Below are positions 1-10,249 of a DNA stretch of 64,000 nucleotides, piece by piece. This DNA comes from Nymphalis io (lineage: Eukaryota; Arthropoda; Insecta; Lepidoptera; Nymphalidae): positions 1,240,001 through 1,304,000 of the forward strand of contig NC_065910.1 in the NCBI RefSeq assembly GCF_905147045.1, written 5' to 3'. Below the pieces are notes generated by a model. That model did no database searches, had not been told where the DNA came from, and was given only the letters and a program-made list of their open reading frames with translations. A program made the position numbers and the translations under genes. Within the stretch, counting starts at the first letter, position 1; each line of letters starts with the position of its first letter.

Positions 1-184
1 GAGTAACCATACGAGCATTCCACTCTTATCTTTGAAATATATTGGAATTTTTTCCACATGATTCATAATTCTATATTTGATATCAAGTGAAACAAATGTA
101 TTCGGCATTAATATCTCACTTTGATTTTGATTCTAAGTGAATTTATACACATTTTATATATACTAATATAACGGTAAAATTATT

Positions 185-350
185 GGTGTAGGTACCAGCT
201 ACTCATCATATACTTTACCGCTAGTATTGCTAATAGGTACGTTGTGTTCCGGTTTGAAGGATGGTTTAATCAGTAATACTTCAGGCACAAGGGACGTAAA
301 ATCTTATTTTCCAAACTTGGTCGCGCATTGACGATTAAATCGCTTGATAT
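185..350 (+). repeat. SINE B (Bm1-like), diverged fragment
   Basis: The stretch follows the SINE B consensus seen in better copies (for example 14473-14774): GGTACCAGCTACTCATC, then GTGTTCCGGTTTGAAGG, then CAGGCACAAGGGACGTAAAATC and a decayed middle. Both ends are lost. The family resembles the Bombyx Bm1 SINE as I know it; the assignment is by eye. Confidence 0.6.
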
Positions 351-812
351 TTAATTACAACAAAGGTAATTCTTCGACATTTTAATAAAACATTATTTAA
401 AATAAATACTTGTTCCGTTATATAAAGCACGTTGTATTCGTGAAATGAAATGAATTAAATTGTTTGAGCGGCTTAGATATTTCAAGGTTCAGGAATTTTT
501 AATATTTATTCGGCTTGTCACCGTTGGACAAATATTTTCAAATAGGACTATAACTTTAGTTATTTTATAAAGAAAATATTTTAAATTTGTTCGTTTTCTA
601 AATTGTGATGGTATACTAATTAGCCAAACATCACAAACTTATATCTGGATCAAGTTTACTCATGCTGTGTGGCCAAGGCAAAAAAAAACATCATAATAAA
701 ACTATCATATACTATACCTCTAGCACATATTATATCTTATTTTTAAATTTGGAATGAGATATCAAAACAGAAAATAGGTCACGTGATGATCAGTAGATAG
801 TTTGCCCATCGA
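351..812. other. Intergenic, nothing recognised
   Basis: AT-rich sequence with frequent stops in all frames. I see no repeat family, exon or RNA gene here. Confidence 0.5.
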
Positions 813-822
813 CATTATTAAT

Positions 823-1214
823 AAGGTCCTCCAGACCGATTTTGGCCAAGGCGGACAATGTCAAGAGAGATTAGCCAACTGTGCAGGACATATTATAGTG
901 CACAAGTGTGTGTGCAAACATTACCTGTATTCCCTACTACTCTCTATTCCCTAGCTCTCATAATCTGATCGGACTGAAATCCACAACAGCAGCGGCAGAT
1001 ACAACCGGAAAGAGTTCAGGCGCAGGGCCAACGACTTTACGTCCTTTCCGAGTCACAAGAGTGTACACACTTCCAACTTCCAGACTCCAGGCTGCTACTG
1101 ATAATTTTCTGACAGAAAAACCCAATAACTTTTTTTAATGACCCGACCTCGGAGTTGAACCCAAGACCTCCGGGTCTGCAGCCTTACATTTAGCCACTAG
1201 AACAATGAGGCAGT
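823..1214 (-). mobile_element. SINE C (tRNA-headed), near full length, with TSD
   Basis: Read on the minus strand, the element starts with a tRNA-like head: box A near 1205 and a box B of the GGGTTCAACTCC type near 1155. It continues through the family body (GTTATTGGGTTTTTCTG, then AAGCACGTAAAGCC-type sequence) and ends in the conserved GCCGAAATCGGTCTGGAGGAC-like 3' end near 823. A 10-bp direct repeat CATTATTAAT at 813-822 and 1215-1224 flanks it, as expected for target-primed insertion. Short ORFs inside it are not genes. Confidence 0.8.
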
Positions 1215-1344
1215 CATTATTAATGTAAGTGTTGATTATTTGTTCTAAAATAATTAAGGTATGAGTGTTGTCTGTCAAAACACGCTGAAAATCCTATCAC
1301 CAATAAATACTAGAACAACGTTTTTTTTTTTTTTTTTATATTCG

Positions 1345-2516
1345 CCGGGAGGGCAAATGACGCGACGACGGTCAGTACAGACGGGAAAAACGTTCTGCAC
1401 TAGCCGCCTTCGCCTTGCCGGCCCGCAAGATGCCTCTTCACGCCTCGTTTGAAGGAACCCGGGTTGTAAGAGGAGGGGAACACGTGAGCTGGTAAGGAAT
1501 TCCATTTTTTGGAAGTGCGACAAAGAAAGGAATTTCTTTGTTCGCGATGGAATTGATGTCACAGTTAGGCGGTGACATCGAGAACCAGCTCGCGTGAATT
1601 TAAGAAGGAAGGGGGAAGCAGGAATTAGAGAAAATAATTCCTCAGAGCACTCGCCGTGATACAGTCGATAGAAAGCGCTCAGTGCTGCTATCTCACGACG
1701 CAATTGTAAAGGTTCAAGGGTGTTTGTGACCTTTACGTCGCCAATAATGCGTACGGCACGTCGCTGCAACCGGTCCAAGGCCTCAAGTAGGTACTTAGCG
1801 GAGCCATCCCAAAGGTGCGAGCAATATTCCACGCAAGACCGTACCTGTGTTTTGTACAGCAGGCACAGTTGTTGTGGCGTGAAAAAGCGACGCACCTTGT
1901 TCAGAACTCCGAGTTTCCGTGAAGCTGTTTTTATAACAGCCTCGATGTAATCCCTTGGACTAAGGTCGCAGCGAACGTCAATCCCCAGCATGGCGATTTT
2001 GCTTTGCCTCACCAGCGGAGTACCACAGAGGGAGGGAAGAGGGGAAAATGTTGACTTTTTCGCCGTGAGAGCGCATACCTGTGTTTTCTTGGCATTAAAC
2101 TCAACAAGATTATCAGAGCCCCATTTGGCGATGAGCTCTAACGTTCTATCGAGTTCAATGACAAGATTCTCCCGCCTCTCCTCAGTTTCCGCCCGCCCAG
2201 CCACTGCGCGTCCGTGGTATCCACCATGCACTGTACTATCATCTGCATAGCAATGTATGTTCCCAAGGGAGAGCATATCATTGATATGCAAAAGAAAGAG
2301 TGTGGGAGATAGCACAGATCCCTGGGGGACCCCAGCATTCACTACATAGAATTGTGAAGCGCAACCATCTACTAAAACACGAAGGCTACGCTTGTGTAGG
2401 AAGCTGGCAATCCAGGTGCATAGCTGAGCAGGCAGACCATATGCCGGTAGCTTGGAGAGAAGACTTCTGTGCCAGACCCTGTCGAAAGCCTTGGAGATAT
2501 CGAGGCTGACAGCCAA
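1345..2516 (-). pseudogene. LINE ORF2, 3' part: RT palm and C-terminus
   Basis: This continues the same frame as 4355-2547 after the TAG. It opens with AVSLDISKAFDRVWH (RT palm, first catalytic Asp), then GVPQGSVLSPTLF, then the catalytic YADD encoded by 2249-2238, then a thumb and C-terminal region ending in arginine-rich GPARRRRLVQNVFPVC. No stop codon appears before the A-tract at 1337-1321, so the conceptual protein would run into poly-lysine. The 8.7-kb relative reads the same way. The TTG at 2516-2514 is only an apparent start; the real protein would be continuous with the upstream part. Confidence 0.85.
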
Positions 2517-2546
2517 CGATTCTCCATGCTTGTCGATAGCTTCACC

Positions 2547-4355
2547 CTAGAGGTGTGTTACGTACGCTAGAAGATCACCTGTGGACCGTTTTGGTCGAAA
2601 CCCGTACTGACGATCATTAATCAGACAGTGATCTTCTAGGTAATGGATCAGTTGGTTGTTTAAAATCCGTTCCATCACCTTACAAAGTACTGAGGTGATA
2701 GCTATTGGCCGATAATTTGCCGGGTCAGACCGATCCCCTTTTTTGGGAACCGCTTGCACATTAGCTCTTCTCCAAGCCTCCGGCACACTTCCCGAAGAGA
2801 GAGAAAGTTGGAACAGGCGCGTTAACACAGGAGACAGCTCCGCTGCGCACTTCTTCAGCACTATGGCTGGTATTCCATCGGGACCGCTAGCTTTCCGTAC
2901 ATCAAGTGATTGCAGCTCCGCACGCACATCACGTTGCCTGATTTTAATGTCAGGCATCTTATGGCCACATGCAGGTATTGTAGGTGCACTACAATCATCG
3001 ATGACGGATTTGTCGGCAAAGAGTTTAGCCAGGAGATCAGCTTGCTCTTGCGGACTGTGAGCTAGCGATCCGTCCGGATTTCTGAGCGGTGGCAGCGAAG
3101 GTTGGCAGAAATTGTTTTGCACAGACTTGGTCAGACGCCAGAAGCTACGGGAGCCCCTAGGATGCGAAACAAGGTCATGACCAATCTGTACAATGCGCTG
3201 TGCATCCGCTCTCGTGTATGCCTTCCTACAGGACTTGGAGTTTTTATTGTAGTTTGCTTTCAGTGAGTCAATGTTAGATGCCCCGCTAATGCAGCCGTTG
3301 ATCCACTTGCGATATGCCGCCTGCTTAGCTGATACAGCATCGGCACATTCACGAGTGAACCAACGGTTACGCGTACTCCCACTGACGAGATCTGAGCTAG
3401 GAATGTAGTATTCCATTCCCAGCATGATCTCGCCAGCAACAGCAGCGGCACTAGCTGTCGGGTCATTCCCACTGAAGCAACGTTCCTTCCAAGGGACCGA
3501 CGCATAGTAATCGCGCATACCGTCCCAATCCGCCGACTTATAGTGCCAAACGCGACGTTTGCATACCGCTAGTGGCGGCAGCTTGGCCTGTGGCACTCTG
3601 GTAGAAATAAGGCTGTGATCCGAAGAGCCAAGAGGAGCCTGAACCACAACCTGATATTCCACCGGGTGAGAAGTCAGCAGAAGGTCCAGTAGAGAAGGTG
3701 CTTGCCCATCAATGTCTGGGATCCTGGTGGGCTGATCAACCAGTTGGGTCAAGTCATGTGTGAGAGCAAAAGCATGAGCAGTCCTTCCAGCATGGTCAGT
3801 TTTGAGGGATTTCAACCAGGATTCGTGGTGAGCATTAAAGTCCCCCAAAAACACCAATTCCGCGTTAGGAAATTGCTCTTGCGCAGCATCTGCCACCCGA
3901 CTAAGATGGTCAAATAGTCGGCTTGTCTCCAAGTCACCATTGTGGGATCTGTAGAGGCACACGTAGACTCGGCTCTGACGAACCAGGTCCACACGTACCA
4001 CCAACATGGAGAAGGAGGGGTCCTCCAAGCAGCGCAGTCGGTGACAGCAAACATCCGTCCTGACGAACAAGCATACTCCGGCTTTCGCTTTGAAGGATTC
4101 TTCAAGCGTGTAGCCGGGATAATTAAGGTAGCTGGTATCGGCAGGACGGAGTATTTGTGTGAGATGGTGGTGGACAGCATTGAGGTTAGTGTGGAGTCCT
4201 CGGATGTTAGAGAACTCGACCTCAAACAGCGAGGGTATGGTGGGGGTGTGCACCGCTGTACGACCGTTTTTTCTTTTTTGTTGCGCCATTTGGGAAAAAT
4301 GAAATGGAAAAGAGACGTGAAGCGAGCGATGTATTGCCACGATAGGGATGGGCAA
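2547..4355 (-). pseudogene. LINE ORF2, 5' part: endonuclease and RT fingers (stopped by TAG)
   Basis: This is a 602-residue open frame. The likely functional start is the second Met (MAQQKRKNG, about residue 23). The endonuclease domain spans roughly residues 45-260, with SNIRGL, VFLGDFNAHH and the catalytic SSDHSLI visible. The RT begins near residue 490 with KASGPDGIPA and PKKGDRSDPANYRPIAITS. The usual catalytic-glutamate block (TET-type), expected between the first motif and the SYLNYPGY segment, is not visible. The sequence jumps from HHHLTQ to RPADTSYL, which suggests a short internal deletion that would abolish nicking activity. The frame ends at TAG 2549-2547, and the same frame resumes at once as RT, so this is a nonsense mutation rather than a gene end. 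Confidence 0.85.
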
Positions 4356-4800
4356 AGTGTGGAGGCGTGTTTCCCCAAGTGGTTGTCAAAAGGAAAAATA
4401 CACTGACCCGCCGGACGGAAGGGCCCCCGAACCCCCCCGGAAGTGGCCGCCGGGACCCCACCTACCGGTCACCAACCGGCACGACGATCCACCCCGAGGT
4501 TATGCGTGGCCTGGTGGGGCAGCCTCACGAGCTGGTTAGGCACGCTCGGGCCCCTGTACTATGCCACGGGCGGCCAGCGGAACAGCCGTTTCTTCGGGTC
4601 TCCCTGACCGGCAGGTCAATACAGTTTCCCCCGGCATTGGTTCAACAGCCGTCTCCAATTGGACCAACACCCATCGCGGCAATACTCGCTCGGGCTCTGG
4701 CTGTACACTGGCTGACCTCGAAACGCGGCTGCAAGCCACTTCACGAGTTTTTCACCATACGTACGGTGGTAACGTGGTGAGCAGATGGTCGCTCAGATAT

Positions 4801-4830
4801 CCCTTAGTCGCCTCTTACGACACCCATGGG
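4801..4830 (-). promoter_or_regulatory. 30-bp LINE 5' leader motif shared with the RTE
   Basis: On the minus strand the core reads GGGTGTCGTAAGAGGCGACT, with four more bases on the left and six on the right that also match. The RTE at 52093-52122 (plus) has the same 30 bases with two differences. Both copies lie in the 5' untranslated leader of their element, in sense orientation. A promoter, ribozyme or RNA-structure role is inference. Confidence 0.6.
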
Positions 4831-4899
4831 AAAGAGAGGGGCAGTGAAATGTATTCTTTCTCCGTCACTGCACGGATAGATGCGTGGCGGCTCTAAAGC

Positions 4900-5175
4900 C
4901 ATTTCTTCAACTGAAAGCTTCTAAGCTACTGCTGGCATTGGCCGTTACATAACATAATGTCTCGCTATTCTGAAAATTTTTACTAAACGTTAATGAAAGT
5001 GTTTTTGCTTAGTGGATCGAACATCTTTTGATGTCTGCAGATATTAATTCAGACGTTTATAAGCTTTTAATGTACACACAAAGCCAACAGTAACTTTTAC
5101 CAAATTAATTACTATAAAGCTTCAATTTAATTAATGTAATGTACTCAAGTATGTAACTCAAATATTTAATTAAGA

Positions 5176-5235
<60 letters not shown>

Positions 5236-7180
5236 CTGCCCGACTGACATATCAACGTACAGCCCAAACTAATGGGGTTCCTGGCTGCATTAACCTTTTT
5301 CACAGTAAGTTAGACTAAGGAAGGACTTTCGATATTTTAACCGCTAAGTTAGTGATAAAGGGGATAAAAGTGTTTATGGAAATCCTTAATTTTTGAAGAA
5401 ATTGAAATTAGTTTTTAACAATTTTGAATTATGAAGCGAGTGAAGGTATAGCGCTAGTATGTATATATAAAACAGATGTAATAATATATTTAATATAAAA
5501 TAAATTGAGATTCACGCAACAATCGCTCGTAGTATAAACTATCAAATAAAAACATTATCATCAGAATCGATTCATAATTTGCAAAACCTTCCAAGAATAT
5601 ACAAACAATAAAAAAATAACACCCAATTTATAATCTATTTTAATAATTATAATTTACTAAGTTTTGTTTAGCTTAGGGTAAAGACTAACTGTCTTTACGT
5701 ACATATTTTATATAAATTTCATTATATTAATTTAAATAGTACAATGACGATAATAGTAACAAGATTACAAGTTATGTTTCCCTCGAACGTGCTTATAACT
5801 ACATAAACAATAGTTTCGTAGTTTTTCAATTAAACATCTCAAAACTATAATGAACGTATACAAAGAACGAACACAAATTAATGTTCAAACAAGTTTCATT
5901 GTTTGAATACACAATCGATTTAACGAGATATAATAGAATCAATTACGCCAAGAATTTCATTATACTTTAGGATCTTGTGGTACTTTTATAGACCAGGGGC
6001 TAGCGAAGAAAATACGATAGAATTTTCTAGAAGAAATTCGCGCAATTGTTGTAGACAATTAAGAATACATTCTTAGATTTTGTTTTAATTATAATATCCG
6101 TTGTATGCATATATTTGTTAATTACTGGAATACTAATATTGACGCAGTCAATCATAGCATTGCATTGTCTTCCTCAAATTTGAATGATTATGTTTTGCAA
6201 TGGAATAAATTATCAATGGCTGATATATACACAGACGGTCAGGTCCAAATAACTGTAGGCTTTATTTAAAATAAATATTTTCCATATAAACAAAATTGGT
6301 ATCAAATAAAACAAATATTCCCTTATATATTTATTATATAATCAAGTTAAGTATCTTTTGTTGGGTAAAAGGCAAAAAATTATAAAGTTAATTAATTATT
6401 CCTTATATCTTTTAATTAAAAATACCGTTCTTTGATAATTGAAAGAAAAAACCATTATGAATTACTTTTAATACATTTATTAATTGAATTATTCAATTAA
6501 CACTTTTATACTACGAAATTTCTGAAATTTTTAGACTTCATTAAATTCTAACGCTTTAACAGACTAAGATGAAGTAAAATATTGAAAATTTGAATGAATT
6601 AAATCCTTAAAACCAAACTTGTTGTGAATTATTGATTTTAAAAGTTTTGAATTAGACATAATAATCATAGAATAATAAATACATATATAATCGTTATTTG
6701 TAAGTGTCTTATAATGTGTGAACCATTGATTTAATACATTTTGAATTCGAATCGAAATATCTAATTGAGTTTTATCACCAAGTAAATAGAACAGTGTATA
6801 TAGAGAAAGCGTTAGGGCTTTTCTACTAGGAACATATCAAATGGCATTATATAATTATAACAGTTAATTTCAAAATAGCATCTTGTATTTCTAACAATGC
6901 GCTTAAAATACTCGTCCATTGGTTAACCGCTAATCGTCTTCCCGGAGCTTAAAATTAAACACAGGCACGCTATCTAAGGGTGTTCACTGTAATTTCTTGT
7001 TATTTGCAGATCTTAAATACAACTAAGATTATATAGGAATTGTATAGTCATTTGATTATATACTATTTGTTTATTGTAATAAGAGTGATTATTTATTGAA
7101 AGAACAACTTTCGACGATTTTTCGAATTCTTCAATCCTAAAATTTATTATTTTTTTTAATGTGATCAACACAAACAACAG
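4900..7180. other. AT-rich intergenic region with an (AT)n microsatellite
   Basis: About 2.3 kb with no supported gene. A pure (AT)n tract fills 5179-5233. The remainder is AT-rich single-copy-looking sequence with no recognised repeat. Confidence 0.6.
5179..5233. repeat. (AT)n microsatellite, about 27 units
   Basis: Uninterrupted alternating A and T directly visible; likely length-polymorphic. Confidence 0.97.
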
Positions 7181-7187
7181 GTTAATA

Positions 7188-7276
7188 AATCAACACTAAG
7201 TATTGGGTAACCGGATTTGAATCTGTGATCTTGTATTAAAATCGCGTCATCTATACACTGGACCATTCGGACCGTA
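7188..7276 (-). repeat. Isolated tRNA-like SINE head
   Basis: On the minus strand, a TGGTCCAGTGT-like box A is followed by a GATTCAAATCC box B at tRNA-like spacing. It does not match the bodies of families A, C or D, and no cloverleaf was assembled. It is probably an old SINE remnant. Confidence 0.45.
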
Positions 7277-7502
7277 AATCAGTGCTTTTCATTTATATAT
7301 AACGGAAAGTTTATTGTTTACGTACAATTGCGCTGTTGGGGAAAAACAAAGCGCTTTTCATGAAACAATAAGAAAATTCTCATCAATAAAAAATAGATAG
7401 TTTTATAATTCCACGTTGTTTTCATTTTAATTTGTTGTTTTCCAAAATAGACATCATTTTATTACTAATATAAAAGTAGCTCATTTTCATATTGGCTAGT
7501 TA

Positions 7503-7788
7503 CCGTAACAGTCTGTGAATGTCCCACTGCTGGGCTAAAGGCCTCCTCTCCTCTTTTTGAAGGTTTGGAGCTTATTCCACCACGCTGCTCCAATGCGGGT
7601 TGGTAGAATTCACATGTGGCAGAATTTCAGTGAAATAAGACACATGCAGGTTTCCTCACGATGTTTTCCTTCACCGTAAAGCACGAGATGAATTATAATC
7701 ACAAATTAAGCACATGAAAATTCAGTGGTGCTTGCCCCGGTTTGAACCCACGATCATTGGTTAAGATTCACGCGTTCTTACCACAGGA
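7503..7788 (-). mobile_element. SINE A (tRNA-headed, RTE-tailed), near full length, with TSD
   Basis: In minus-strand sense it runs from a tRNA-like head (box B in TGGGTTCAAACCGG near 7745) through the conserved body ATCGTGAGGAAACCTGCATG and CCAACCCGCATTGGAGCAGC to the 3' end CCCAGCAGTGGGACATTCAC. A 10-bp TSD TGGCTAGTTA lies at 7493-7502 and 7789-7798. The family resembles the butterfly SINE known as Metulj; that name is from memory and unverified. Confidence 0.85.
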
Positions 7789-7904
7789 TGGCTAGTTAAT
7801 GAGGTTACAAATTCTGATGAATACATCATAGGGTTTATAAACCGGTTGGACAATTTAAAAAGTTTTTCATAAGTGAATTTCTTAGCAGTTTCGAAATTGG
7901 TATG

Positions 7905-8068
7905 AGTTAGATACAACCAGTACACTCGTGCCTCGGAATGCACATAAAGCCGTCCTGCACTTGATCTCTCCCCGGACCTATCGGATTGGCGCTCCATTGA
8001 ATTATGAGAGTGATGTACTATTCCATTCGGGCCTGTCTGCATTGTAATGTCTTGTGCAATTGGCTATT
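7905..8068 (+). repeat. SINE C middle fragment
   Basis: CACTCGTGCCTCGGAATGCA, then TCTCTCCCCGGACCTATCGG, then ATTATGAGAGTG follow the body of SINE C. Head and tail are missing. A minus-strand ORF overlapping this is a by-product. Confidence 0.6.
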
Positions 8069-8074
8069 CATGGT

Positions 8075-8685
8075 GATTAGGATGACTTCATTCATTCATT
8101 ATAAGATTTTTTGTTTTGTAGTATATTACTGACTTACAAATGAAAATAATGATTAATCGCCCAGTATAAATACTTGTATATATATGATACTCTTCTACTT
8201 GTAGACTTTTAAAATAAAAGCCCAAAGTTTATATAATTTAATAAATTTATAATGTAATAAAATTTAGTAAAATTAAATAAATATTATATTTTGTAATGTA
8301 TTTTTGTGGAACATATAGACAAAAGAACACACCACCAGCTCTTGCACTATAATTAACGAAGGCCAATGATTTACACGGTTTAGAAATTAGGCTATTGTTA
8401 CATCATAATCGGCTTCGTCGACGTCATTACGTTAGTAAAGTTCACTTATGATTTATGACTAAATTCGTGACTAAGACATTTAGTCTGAAATTTAGGTAGT
8501 TGAGAAGTTATTGAACGTTTTAAATAAATAAATTGATAATTTTTAAGCTTTGCTCGATGTTAACTTTCATTATTATTCATACAAAAATAAAACCACATAT
8601 ATTATTGTATAATAAAATTATCTATGATAGTGCGGATCGAATGCTTATAAAGGATTTTTGGAAATTTAACTTTAAGGGTAAAACT
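8075..8685. other. Intergenic, nothing recognised
   Basis: AT-rich sequence without a repeat family or coding signal that I can support. Confidence 0.5.
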
Positions 8686-8689
8686 TTGT

Positions 8690-8843
8690 CTGCGGGCCGG
8701 CAAGGCGAAGGCGGCTAGTGCAGAACGTTTTTCCCGTCTGTACTGGCCGTCGTCGCGTTTGGACTCTACTACCACTTACCATCAGGTGGAGTAGAGTCAT
8801 TTGCCATCCCGGGGCATATATGAAAAAAAAAAAAGAAAAAAAA
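8690..8843 (+). mobile_element. 5'-truncated 3' end of the CR1-like LINE
   Basis: The start is nearly identical to the last part of the LINE at 1318-4890: GGGCCGGCAAGGCGAAGGCG, then CAGAACGTTTTTCCCGTCTG. It then carries an extra 39 bp that is absent from the larger copy. This includes a stem GACTCTACT / AGTAGAGTC (8762-8770 with 8790-8798) enclosing ACCACTTACCATCAGGTGG. It ends CATTTGCCATCCCGGGGC followed by an A-rich tail (8822-8845). The ORF2 frame stays open into the A-tract, as in the larger copy. This is a typical dead-on-arrival insertion. Confidence 0.82.
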
Positions 8844-9000
8844 AGACAGTTAACTTTGTATGAATTTAACCGAACAAAGTCGGCACGGGCAGTTAGTCGC
8901 TTATATAAGTGAAATAATAACAGTTCTGCCTCGTCTATTCACTTCTTGTTATCAATAACAACAACAATACTAAGAATTGCTGTTTTTGATATATATTCAC

Positions 9001-9272
9001 TGGTGGTTGGGCTTTGTGCAAGCCCTTCTGGGTAGGTACCACCTACTCATATTCTACTGCAAAACAGGAGTACTTGGTATTGTTGTGTTCTGGTTTGAAG
9101 GGTGATTGAGCCAGTGTAATTACAGGCACAAGAGACATAACATCTTAGTTCCCAAGGTTGGTGGCGCATTGGCGATGTAAGCGATGGTTAACATTTCTTA
9201 CAATGCCAATGTCTATGGGCATCGGTGACCACTTACCATCAGGTGCGATTACCTATTCTATAAAAATAAAAA
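9001..9272 (+). mobile_element. SINE B (Bm1-like), near full length
   Basis: It starts TGGTGGTTGGGCTTTGTGCA and continues through GGGTAGGTACCACC, GGTTTGAAGGGTGA, CAATGCCAATGTCTATGGGC and CCACTTACCATCAGGTG to an A-rich tail. A short minus-strand piece of the same family follows at 9284-9330 (GAGTGGGTGTTACCTACTCG). Confidence 0.82.
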
Positions 9273-9317
9273 AAAAACTTTTGAGTGGGTGTTACCTACT
9301 CGGGCTTAAACAAAGGC

Positions 9318-9815
9318 CTACCTACCTTTGTACAGAAAATTTTCTAAAATTATTGTCAAAAACAAAATAAACGTATAAAATATGTTATTATGCTTAAACG
9401 TTAACAGTGAAAATAAAACGGTAAAAACAAATGGAATGTTTTTGAAAATAAAAATTAACAAACTAAAAACCTGAATCAGTTTCGAAAAAAACAAATACTG
9501 AATAAAAATAATTTTAATTAAGATTGTTGTAGTCGAAACAAATTTTATATATATTGTAGATAATTTACCGACATTGGTACAGGAGATAGGTGTATGAAAA
9601 TTGTTTGCAACAGGTTTTCGAAACCATAAAGAAAATATCTGAATACATAGCTTCATGGTGTTCACTCGCGAATATGCATTTGACTTTATACAAAGATCCA
9701 TTTGGGTATAAATAAAGGATACTTTAAAGAAATGTCTTTTAAAGTGAACACGGATAAAGTCGCAAGCGTAGCTCTTTAGTAATAAAATGCAAAGCCTTAT
9801 CAGGAACGTCTTCAT
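9318..9815 (-). other. 165-residue hydrophobic ORF, probably fortuitous
   Basis: An unusually long open frame for such AT-rich DNA. It begins MKTFLIRLCILLL and has three Ile/Leu/Phe-rich stretches in the C-terminal half that could span a membrane. It ends inside a SINE B fragment. I recognise no family. An old membrane-protein exon is possible, but a chance AT-rich ORF is more likely. Confidence 0.15.
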
Positions 9816-10151
9816 CCAATATTTAAGTGTCTATTTAAAGAATATAAAACTCAACAAGTCTCTTAATCTCAGAGGTTTTGAAACATTAAAGATAAGATGT
9901 AAAACAAATATTTAATTTAACCCTTCCTTACTTAACCTATATAAATATCGTTATAGCGGGATTAAGTAATCACCCTTTTTGGTTATGAATTTGGTTTGAA
10001 TATGCCGAGAATTTCAAGACTTTAGAAACGTCGACACGTTTCGAGAATATTCGATAATGTTTGGAATTAAAAATCATACTAGAATGGTATTTGTGCTTTC
10101 AATTCATTTTAAGCATTAAACTGTTTTTGAAACACTAATCAATGTCCAAAG

Positions 10152-10246
10152 AACTAATTTGACTTTAATCTAAAATGTCATTGGTCGGCGGCAGCCGATG
10201 ACGCAATAGTCGACCAATGAGCGTTAAGCTTAAAGTCTAATTAGCT
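10152..10246. repeat. Imperfect 36-bp inverted repeat (fold-back)
   Basis: Arms 10152-10187 and 10211-10246 pair at about 29 of 36 positions. The inner 10 bp TCATTGGTCG / CGACCAATGA are perfect, as is GACTTTAA / TTAAAGTC further out. A 23-bp GC-richer loop separates them. This fits a small MITE-like fold-back or a hairpin RNA precursor; nothing in the sequence decides between them. Confidence 0.6.
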
Positions 10247-10249
10247 AAT

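Larger units (their letters stand above)
1318..4890 (-). mobile_element. CR1/Jockey-like LINE, degenerate copy
   Basis: This is a minus-strand non-LTR retrotransposon of about 3.6 kb. From its 5' end it has a GC-rich leader (4890-4360), then one long ORF2 frame encoding an apurinic-type endonuclease and a reverse transcriptase, then a 3' end that runs into an A-tract (the T-run at 1321-1337). ORF2 is interrupted by one in-frame TAG at 2549-2547. No recognisable ORF1 (gag-like) frame is present in the short leader, so the copy is either internally deleted or lacks it. I could not find a TSD. The clade call rests on overall RT/EN style (YADD catalytic box, SNIRGL, LGDFNAHH, SSDHSLI) and could be Jockey, CR1 or Daphne. 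A 3'-terminal relative lies at 8690-8843. Confidence 0.88.

Noticed and set aside
908..1138. 76-codon ORF, with a similar one at 19906-20206
   Set aside because: Both are translations of SINE C on its non-sense strand, not genes.
1261..1452. Plus-strand ORF with poly-Phe
   Set aside because: It is the complement of the LINE A-tail and ORF2 end.
7761..8042. 93-codon minus-strand ORF
   Set aside because: It overlaps SINE A and SINE C fragments.
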